A stretch of DNA of 36,423 bases from an uncultured Synergistales bacterium (GTDB lineage Bacteria > Synergistota > Synergistia > Synergistales > Aminobacteriaceae): positions 1 through 36,423 of the forward strand of contig CAJOES010000005.1 of the NCBI GenBank assembly GCA_905233455.1, in the 5' to 3' direction. A program made the translations under genes and the position numbers. Of the stretch, positions 1-7,800 are shown one piece after another. Position 1 is the first letter of the stretch. Each line of letters begins with the position of its first letter. The notes under the pieces were generated by a model. It was not told where the DNA came from. It did not search any database and saw only the letters and a program-made list of their open reading frames with translations.

Positions 1-600
1 TATGCAATCATGGCAGGTTTCAATTACGTAGCACGGCATGAAGGACTGCCCGAAGTATCTCATGAACTCACGATGAAATACATAGCCACGCCTATTCCTA
101 CGTTCTGTGAGGGACTGTTGGGAGAATACCGTCCTGAATGGATAAAACTCTACCGGGACTGCAACGAACAGTACGAACGCGAACTGATACGCCCGTTCGA
201 TGACACTATACCGACGCTTACGGCACTTCGGGCAATGGGCATAAAGACAGCGGTAGCCTCAAACCGTGAGACCCCGCGCAGAGTCTTGGAGCGTACCGGG
301 CTGATAGAGTATTTTGACGGTGTTGTAGGTGCGGAAGAACCATACGGTAAGCTGCCCTACAAGCCTAACCCTGCTATGCTTCTCGAACTCATGAAGCACA
401 TGAATATTCCTGCGGCTGAAACAGTCTACGTCGGTGATGCAGATATAGATATTCTTACGGCAATAGGCGCAAATGTACGCGGTATCGGCATCACTAAGGG
501 AAACTTCACGGCGGAAGAGTTCATGCTTCTCGGAGCATGGAAGAGCATAGATTCTTTGAGCGAACTTACAGGAATAGCCCAAGAGGATGCCAATATCTGA
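1..600 (+). CDS. HAD-family hydrolase (phosphoglycolate phosphatase-like), 5'-truncated by window edge
   Basis: The frame is open to the left edge, so the N-terminus lies outside the window; the first internal ATG is at 10. What remains is the C-terminal part of a Gph/PGMB-type HAD phosphatase. Motif II is VASNRE, the motif III lysine lies in KPNP, and the motif IV acidic cluster is VGDADIDI, followed by the usual ANVRGIGIT strand. Motif I (DxDGT) with the nucleophile aspartate is not seen and must lie upstream. The part before motif II has the helical look of a HAD cap. Such enzymes dephosphorylate small sugar or glycolate phosphates in the cytoplasm; the substrate cannot be told from this fragment. 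The 3' end overlaps the next gene by 14 bases, so the two are probably cotranscribed. Confidence 0.85.
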   Translation, partial: YAIMAGFNYVARHEGLPEVSHELTMKYIATPIPTFCEGLLGEYRPEWIKLYRDCNEQYERELIRPFDDTIPTLTALRAMGIKTAVASNRETPRRVLERTGLIEYFDGVVGAEEPYGKLPYKPNPAMLLELMKHMNIPAAETVYVGDADIDILTAIGANVRGIGITKGNFTAEEFMLLGAWKSIDSLSELTGIAQEDANI

Positions 601-2764
601 TCTTCTGCCGCTGACATCTTACGGAGAATACACGGAAGAGACAGCAGCACCTGTAGCAAGCGGGCAGGTATTCACTCCAGCAAATCATCTCGCCGGAGAA
701 CTCAGCCCGTACCTGAAGCAGCATGTTTCTGACCCGGTAGGCTGGTACGCTTGGGGGCAGGAGGCATTCGCGGCGGCACGTCAGGAGGATAAGCCGCTTT
801 TCCTGTCTGTAGGTTTCTCGTCGGATCACTGGTGTCATATTATGGGGCGTGAATGTTTCAGTGATGGCGAGGTTGCCGGCGTAATGAATGAAATGTGTAT
901 TCCCGTGCTTGTTGACCGTGAAGAATACCCCGTGCTGGATTATTACTTCATGGAGATATGCAGAATCCAGAACGGGAGCGCGGGATGGCCTCTGAATATA
1001 TTTCTGATGCCCGACGGACGGCCTTTCTTCTGCACAACATGGCTGCCTAAAAGGACAGTAGGCCAAGTTCCCGGCATAACTGCTCTTCTTCCCCGCATAA
1101 AGTGGCTGTGGCATATGCAGAGGGACGATGTTGAACGTTCGGCGCATGAACTGGCAGAACAAACTAAATCACGGCTTGAAGAATTATCGGGAAAAAAGCA
1201 CGGAGGACGTATCGGCAAATATAGAGCATTTGAGGCATTGAGCGGTCTGCGCAGGACTTTCGATATACGCTGGGGAGGGTTCGGTTCTGCACCGAAATTT
1301 CCTGAAGCCAACAAGCTGATATTCCTGCTGAAAGAAGCAGATGAATCTTCAGGAGCATCGAAAAACGATATGTCTGATGCGGCATATATGGTGGACGTAA
1401 CTTTGAGGCGTATGTGGCGCGGCGGCATTCATGACCATTTAGGCGGAGGATTCTCGCGCTATGCGGTTGATGAACACTGGATAGTGCCGCATTTCGAGAA
1501 GCTGCTGTGCGATAATGCCCTGCTGCTTTTTGCTGTCTCTAAGGCTCAGGAACTGCAGGACAATTCATTTCACCGGCTCATGGCGGAAGATATTATTTTC
1601 TGCACAACAAAGTATTTCAGCGATGACGTTTCATATTCTCAGGGCTTCAGGTCTGCAGTAGACGGCGACACTTCAGAGGGCGAAGGCAGGTATTACCTGT
1701 GGAATGAGAACGAGATTAAACGCATTCTCCCGGAAGGTGATGCGGGGCTTTTCTGTGCGGCATATGCAGTTCTCCCAAGCGGGAATTTCGGGAATGAGCT
1801 TGCCGGGTCTCAAATGAGCTGGAATATACTGTATGAGGCTTCAACGGTTACGGAACTTGCGAAGCGTTACGGCATAAAAGGTTCTGATGTCGGAAGGAGG
1901 CTGTACGAATGCAGGAGGGTTCTGCTTGATGCAAGAGACAGAAGACACCCCTTGAAGAGCGACAACAAAATATTGATGTCATGGAACGGTCTCATGATCG
2001 GTGCTTTGTCCCGTGCTTCTGTGGCGTTTGATCAGGGGGAATGGCGGGAGATGGCAGAGCGCAGTGCTTTGTTCCTGCAGAAGAATTTTCCCGACAAGGA
2101 CGGCTCATGGCGCAGGTGCTGGATTGACGGACATGCTGTCATTGATGCCGTAACGGAGGATTACGCATATTTCCTGTGGGGAGTTCTGGAACTCTACAGA
2201 GCCGCAAAGCATTTCAACGCCGGGGAAAAGCAGTTAAGCGACTGGCTGAAGTGTGCGCAGGGATTAGCTGATGCAATGATCGAAAGATTCTGGGACGAGA
2301 AGAACGGCGGATTGTTCCTGTCCTCACCCAAAGGCGGAAATGTCATGAAATCTGCAGTGGACGTGAATTCCCTGCCCAGCGTCAATGCTGTAGCACTAGC
2401 CGCGCTTACGGAACTTGGCCATATTCTTGAGGAGAAGAAATACACCGATTATGCACGGAAGATAATAGAATGCTTTTCACGCAATGCCGCAGATGAGCCG
2501 GTGAACTATGTATCACTCATAGCCGCCGCGTTATCCTGGAAGCCAGTGAAGAATAAGCCTGCTCCGCCGCCTGCACCTGTACCTACAGATGAAGAACTGA
2601 ACCGAGAAGAGCCTGTGCAGGAACAGCCCAAGCCTGAACCGGAAGCACCCAGAACCGCACGTGCAGGTAGAAGGTCATCACGCACAGCAGCTACGGACAG
2701 GACAGACAGGGCAGAAAGATCAGAACGCAGACGTTCATCACACAGGACTGCAAGAAGGCAGTGA
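587..2764 (+). CDS. DUF255 / YyaL-type thioredoxin-domain protein (SSP411 family) with degenerate CxxC
   Basis: The 725-residue length and layout match the family of B. subtilis YyaL and mammalian SPATA20: an N-terminal thioredoxin-like DUF255 domain (about residues 33-190) followed by an alpha/alpha-barrel similar to N-acylglucosamine epimerases and glycosidases. Family signatures are SPYLKQH, DPVGWYAWG, DREEYP, GWPLNIFL and KFPEANKL. The usual redox motif CHWCH reads DHWCH here (around base 830), so the first Cys of the CxxC is lost while the second stays. The last 70 or so residues are an unusual tail: Pro/Glu-rich, then an Arg/Ser-rich segment with 14 Arg in 37 residues. The only upstream in-frame start option is this ATG, because a stop lies at 575. 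An AGGA at 570-573 may serve as ribosome site. The cellular function of the family is not settled. Confidence 0.88.
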   Translation: MPISDLLPLTSYGEYTEETAAPVASGQVFTPANHLAGELSPYLKQHVSDPVGWYAWGQEAFAAARQEDKPLFLSVGFSSDHWCHIMGRECFSDGEVAGVMNEMCIPVLVDREEYPVLDYYFMEICRIQNGSAGWPLNIFLMPDGRPFFCTTWLPKRTVGQVPGITALLPRIKWLWHMQRDDVERSAHELAEQTKSRLEELSGKKHGGRIGKYRAFEALSGLRRTFDIRWGGFGSAPKFPEANKLIFLLKEADESSGASKNDMSDAAYMVDVTLRRMWRGGIHDHLGGGFSRYAVDEHWIVPHFEKLLCDNALLLFAVSKAQELQDNSFHRLMAEDIIFCTTKYFSDDVSYSQGFRSAVDGDTSEGEGRYYLWNENEIKRILPEGDAGLFCAAYAVLPSGNFGNELAGSQMSWNILYEASTVTELAKRYGIKGSDVGRRLYECRRVLLDARDRRHPLKSDNKILMSWNGLMIGALSRASVAFDQGEWREMAERSALFLQKNFPDKDGSWRRCWIDGHAVIDAVTEDYAYFLWGVLELYRAAKHFNAGEKQLSDWLKCAQGLADAMIERFWDEKNGGLFLSSPKGGNVMKSAVDVNSLPSVNAVALAALTELGHILEEKKYTDYARKIIECFSRNAADEPVNYVSLIAAALSWKPVKNKPAPPPAPVPTDEELNREEPVQEQPKPEPEAPRTARAGRRSSRTAATDRTDRAERSERRRSSHRTARRQ

Positions 2765-2791
2765 AAATATATACAGTGAATAAATTTTTAT

Positions 2792-2798
2792 GGGAGGT
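2792..2798 (+). promoter_or_regulatory. Shine-Dalgarno site fixing the start at GTG 2806
   Basis: GGGAGGT lies 7 bases before GTG 2806. The earlier in-frame GTG at 2761 has no comparable site and would put 15 residues in front of a clean signal peptide. Confidence 0.8.
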
Positions 2799-2805
2799 CT
2801 TAAAC

Positions 2806-4839
2806 GTGAAAGACTTTAGGAGAACCGCAATAGCAGTATTATTTGTATTTGCGGCTGTAGGCATTTGCAGCTTTGCTTATGCCGATTACCAGTTTGATGA
2901 CTTGACAGGGCCGAGCGGACGAAGCTGGCAATGGATGGCGATCAACAATCAGGGCGATACTTTCGGTGATACTCACACGAACGCAATAGACGTTTCCGCA
3001 GACCTTATCACCAACACGGAAGATGCCGTGATTAATGTACTAAGCGGAAAATCAGTTTCCGACATTGATAACAGGAATCTTCATACGCTTTTCTTTGTGT
3101 TGACTGATGAATACGGCGAGTTCGATATGAACTTCAGATCCCCTACAATGAGATTCGAAGCAATAACGTCAAATCTTGGTCTCAGTACGATAATGCCGGA
3201 AGACAGTTCCCCATACACTGCCGCAAAGACAGCGAACGGACAGCCTGAAGGTAATAATTATGATGCACTGTGGAGCAATTACCACTTCAATATATACCGC
3301 AACAGGAGCACCGGAACATATGATACAGTCGTGCAGTATTTCTACTTCCAGCAGAATCCCACAAATACGGCCTCACAGGGAATACCGCGCCCGCTCGTCA
3401 TTACAACGGTTGAGCCTGATAACGCGTCTAAAGCTCCCCTTGAACTGCGTATAACCATGCGTGATGCGTCAAATTCCGGAAATATCGTAGCGTATGCACA
3501 TGAATACTGGAATGTCGAGGAAGACGGCTCATCTTCAGGGAATCAGTGGGTTTTTGTGCCTGTAGATGATCTCAGCGTCATAATCAATAACAGCAGGATA
3601 AATTACTATCTCACGACGGAGATCGCGAACCATACAGCATACAGGTACGCATCAGCAACGTATGACAGCAACAACACTACGCAGAGGCCAAGCTACTGGA
3701 AGTTCGACCTGCCGCGCTATCAGGGCAACACATATGTAGAGAGCAGTTTCCAGCTTGCACCGTCCAGCCATGCCGCACCCGGACTCGTTACAGTCTATGA
3801 GAGGCCGTTCAACGTCAACGAGAAGAACAAGCGTGTATTGCGTCTCTATCCTGTTGATGATGTGAGGGGGACGGGCATATATGATTTCCGCGTGAACCAT
3901 AACGTTATATTCGGCAAGAGGCTCGGCGATACCTACAAGAAACCGGCAAGCGTGGGCAGATTCAATCTGTTTGAGGTTACAGCATTCCAGCTGCGCCCGG
4001 CAAGCATGACGTTCTATGAGACACTTGCAGGCGTTGTAGGCTCAAAGGGTGAGGTGAAGCCCCTGACCACGCAGAACTTCAACGCAAATTCTGTCTCCAG
4101 CAACGCAAACACTGAAGCCATACCCAGTGCGGCAATGCAGTATTTCACGGTAAACCAGAGCATACCGGGCTCCCTCAGAACAGACAAAAACGAAGGAATC
4201 ATGCCCCTGCATATAACGTTCAACATTCCCGTAACTATGGTTGAAGACCGTACATGGTGGAAGGAAATGGCGGACAGATGGCAGAACGGGAGCGGTATCG
4301 CTGAACAGTTCCTGGATAAATTTCACATATACCTTCTGACACAGACAGGCGGAAAGGACAACCCTTGGGACTTGTCGCAGTACCTCGACAACAGGGGAAT
4401 ATATACGGATCAGATAAAAGTATTCTTTGATGCTGACAGGGGCACCATGACTCAGGACAACAACAGCGGGCTTATCACCGTAAGTTTCATCGTTATGCTT
4501 ATGGACGGTACACGCGACGGGAAAAGGCCGGAACTGAGCATAGTGAAAGATGATACCGGACTCGATACCGATATGAGCTATATGGTCATACGCGACGGGG
4601 TTTCCGACAATAAGTGGGGCATGACGTTCTTTATTGCTCCCTCCGACTATCCTATAGTCAACAATGATGATTACGTAGACACAGACGACACCAGCAATCT
4701 GAACAGTGCCAGAAGTGGCGGCGGCAATGATGATTCAAACGGCGGCGGGCCGGGAGACAGCGACAGTAATTGCAGTATCGGAGTGGGGATTTTGTCATTG
4801 GCGGCACTGTTTGCGTTCAAGAGGCGTGAAGGGAGATAG
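2806..4839 (+). CDS. Synergist-CTERM surface/secreted protein (677 aa), family unknown
   Basis: The start at GTG 2806 gives a classic signal peptide: basic MKDFRR, a hydrophobic core, and a likely cut after SFAYA. The body has no domain I recognise; it is rich in Asn, Tyr and Asp and looks like an all-beta exported protein. The end is a sorting signal: Gly/Asp/Ser-rich linker, a single Cys in NCSIG, a hydrophobic stretch and a terminal KRREGR. This matches the Synergist-CTERM tail. The protein is a clear relative of the larger one at 23163-25922. Shared landmarks are GEF-x-(M/L)-x-F near the N-terminus, YW-(K/R)-(F/Y)-(D/N)-L, APGLVTVY in the middle, and a W-(G/D)-(M/L) block before the tail. 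It follows the DUF255 gene by 41 bases and precedes the beta-helix gene by 8, so it probably belongs to one operon. Role unknown, presumably surface exposed. Confidence 0.87.
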   Translation: MKDFRRTAIAVLFVFAAVGICSFAYADYQFDDLTGPSGRSWQWMAINNQGDTFGDTHTNAIDVSADLITNTEDAVINVLSGKSVSDIDNRNLHTLFFVLTDEYGEFDMNFRSPTMRFEAITSNLGLSTIMPEDSSPYTAAKTANGQPEGNNYDALWSNYHFNIYRNRSTGTYDTVVQYFYFQQNPTNTASQGIPRPLVITTVEPDNASKAPLELRITMRDASNSGNIVAYAHEYWNVEEDGSSSGNQWVFVPVDDLSVIINNSRINYYLTTEIANHTAYRYASATYDSNNTTQRPSYWKFDLPRYQGNTYVESSFQLAPSSHAAPGLVTVYERPFNVNEKNKRVLRLYPVDDVRGTGIYDFRVNHNVIFGKRLGDTYKKPASVGRFNLFEVTAFQLRPASMTFYETLAGVVGSKGEVKPLTTQNFNANSVSSNANTEAIPSAAMQYFTVNQSIPGSLRTDKNEGIMPLHITFNIPVTMVEDRTWWKEMADRWQNGSGIAEQFLDKFHIYLLTQTGGKDNPWDLSQYLDNRGIYTDQIKVFFDADRGTMTQDNNSGLITVSFIVMLMDGTRDGKRPELSIVKDDTGLDTDMSYMVIRDGVSDNKWGMTFFIAPSDYPIVNNDDYVDTDDTSNLNSARSGGGNDDSNGGGPGDSDSNCSIGVGILSLAALFAFKRREGR

Positions 4840-4847
4840 GCTGTTAT

Positions 4848-7800
4848 ATGAAGAAAATTTTTTGCGTTCTGGTTTGCATTCTTGTGCTGGGATTTTCTGT
4901 TACGGCTGAGGGGGCTTCAAGTAACTCTCAAACATTTACGCTGGGAGGTGATCCTGTTACTATTGGTGAGGATGATTTCGGCCCTTACTACAGCATAACA
5001 GAAGTATTAGATGGAATTTATGGTTACGGAATTGCTAATGTAACTATAGTAATTCCAGATGATTATGATATTGGATATAATGAGGGCAGTTATCTTTTCG
5101 GCGATGGTTATGAAATTGATGATGATATAAACTCGCTGGTTATTCAAGGGTCTAGACCTTCCATTAAGCTGATTGCTCCGTTCGGCGACCGTCATTTTGT
5201 TATTGATGATTCCGTGCCTGTTTTCACACTGAAAAATATAACTCTGGTAAAAAATGAAGAAGAGGACTATGAAGAAGATTCTCCTAATGTAAACGGCGGA
5301 ATAGAAATTACCGGAGGCAGCATAACTTTCGACGGAGTAACCTTCAGGGGACTGAACAGCAAAAGCGGCGGAGTCGTAAGCATAACGGGCGGAACTGTAA
5401 CATTTAAGGGAAGCAGCTTCAATTCATGTTATGCAGATAACGGCGGAACAGTCAGCATAACCGGCGGGACAGTAGATTTTGCCGACAGCACTTTCGATAC
5501 GTGTTCTTCAGACAACGGCGGGGCTGTCAATGTCGCAGGCGGGACAGCATCATTCACCGGAGGCAGCTTCAAGTCATGCAGTGCCAATAACGGCGGGGCT
5601 GTGTATGCTGACAACGGAAGCGTAACGTTTTCCGGCACAGCATTTTCCGGCAACAGTGCGGACAAAGGCGGGGCAATCTACAGCAAGGCTACGTTAAAGC
5701 TGAGTAACGGCACGGCATTTTCCACCAGCAAAAACAAGGCAAGACTCGGAGGGGCTTTGTACATTGAAGGCGGTGAAACTGCAACTGAAGGCACGGTCAA
5801 TTTTGATGGGAATACTGCAGAAGACGGAGGAGCTGTATACATCGAAAATGGTACGTTGAACGCAAATTCGGCTGTAACATTCAGCAGCAATGAAGCATCA
5901 GGAAACGGCGGTGCTGTGTACATTGCAGGAGGCAGCTTTACGGCATCATCTGCAGCATTCGACGGCAATATTTCAGCAGGGGACGGCGGTGCTGTGTATT
6001 CTCCCAACGGAAGCAGTACCGTAACATTTTCCGAAATAACATTTTCCGGCAACAGTGCAGACAGAGGCGGGGCGGTCTACAGCAATTCTGCCATGAACCT
6101 TAATGCAGGCACGAAATTTTCTGCGGCAAACAAGGCAAGATTAGGAGGGGCTTTGTATGTTGCAGGAATGACGGCTACAATCGGCGGAGAGGTTGAGTTC
6201 TCGAGCAATACTGCATCCGAAAACGGCGGTGCTGTGTATCTGGAAAAAGGCAGCATTACCGGGAATGCGGCATCAGATTTCACGGGCAACACGGCATACG
6301 GCAGCGGAGGAGCTATATACATTGCTGGAGGGGGCTTCGCGTCAAGCGCGGCGGACAGCTTCACGAACAACATCGCATACAGCAACGGAGGAGCTGTTTA
6401 CGTTTTTTCCAGTGCCAGAGATAACAGATGGACGGGTAATATTGAATTTACGGGAAACACTGCCGGTACTCTCAAAGCTGAGGGCTGGCCTTCTGATCCC
6501 GAAGAACCTTCTGTAGATGACGGATTCGGCGGTGCGCTGTATATCGGCGGCACAGCGGTATTCAGCGGACAGACTGAGTTCAACAGAAACATGGCCAATA
6601 ACGGAGGAGCAGTATATATACCTTCAGGAGGCGATCTGCAGTTCAGCGAAGTTTCGTATTTCGGCAATAACGAAGGTAATCAGGCATATAACGGCGGTGC
6701 TTTGTATCTTGCGTCAGAAAGTTCAATTACCTTCAGCAACACTGCTGCATTCTCCGGCAATATAGCAAGGAACAGCGGAGGCGCAATAATGGCTGCAGGA
6801 ATGAGACGGTTTAGCTTCTCCTCAGACTACAAATACACTTTCACCGACAACAAAGCCAATTATGATAACGGCTTGAAAGGCGGAGGAGGAGCAATATTCT
6901 GGGGAGCTTCAAATACTTCTTCACTGACATCCGAACTTTCTTCAGCAGATTTCTCCGGTAATACAACAGAAGGAGTCCCTGATATTGACGAAGGAAACGA
7001 TGCCGCTGCAGGAAGCGGAGGTGCATTGTTTATATCATCAGATCAAGGGCTTGTTATAGGTTCTGGTTATAGTTTCGCGAATAATAAAGCCTATAATAAC
7101 GGAGGATCTATATACCTTACAACTGCAGGAATCAGATTTTCCAGCACGAATTTCGATGCGTCTACTTCATCTCAGGCTGTGAACGGGAACGGCGGATTCG
7201 TATATACAGGTGGAGATATTACATTTGAGAACGTTAGTATAGACTGCATCAACATAAAGGCTGAAAAAGGGAACGGCGGCTTTGCTTATGCTGAAGGCAA
7301 GGTAACCATAACCGGCGATTCGGTACTGTATTCCAGTGCATTATCATCTACTGCAAAGAATGCAGGCAATTACGGCGGCTGTGTCTATGCAGAAGGCGAT
7401 ATAACTATAGGAAGCTCGACAATTTACGGTTTCAGGGCAACGGCGGGCGGTGCAGTATACGGAGCAAGCAATATCACTATAACCGGCGGAACTTTAAGAG
7501 ACAATTTAACCAGAGGAAGCGACGCTAATATCGGAGGCGGTGCAGTTTTTGCTGACGGTGATTTTGAGGCAACCGGGACTCTTTTTACCGGGAATCAGCA
7601 CACTTCTGAAGGCGGAAATTCAAACGGAGGAGGAGCTGTATATACTACCGGGAGGCTTACTGTTACGGACTGTATTTTTGAGAGCAACCAAGTCAACACT
7701 ACAGGAAACGGAGGAGCAATCTTACTGAACAATGAATTAACCTCAGAATCCTCAATAACTAATTCACTTTTCAGCGGGGACACTGCACCGGGGGATGGCG

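Noticed and set aside
566-1162. Minus-strand frame of 198 codons opposite the DUF255 gene
   Set aside because: It lies opposite a clearly conserved protein, has no recognisable motifs and no ribosome site.
5429-6667. Series of minus-strand open frames rich in Ala, Pro and Tyr (TAPP repeats) across the beta-helix gene
   Set aside because: They are the reverse reading of the GGAVY repeats; they have no ribosome sites and their order follows the repeats of the real gene.
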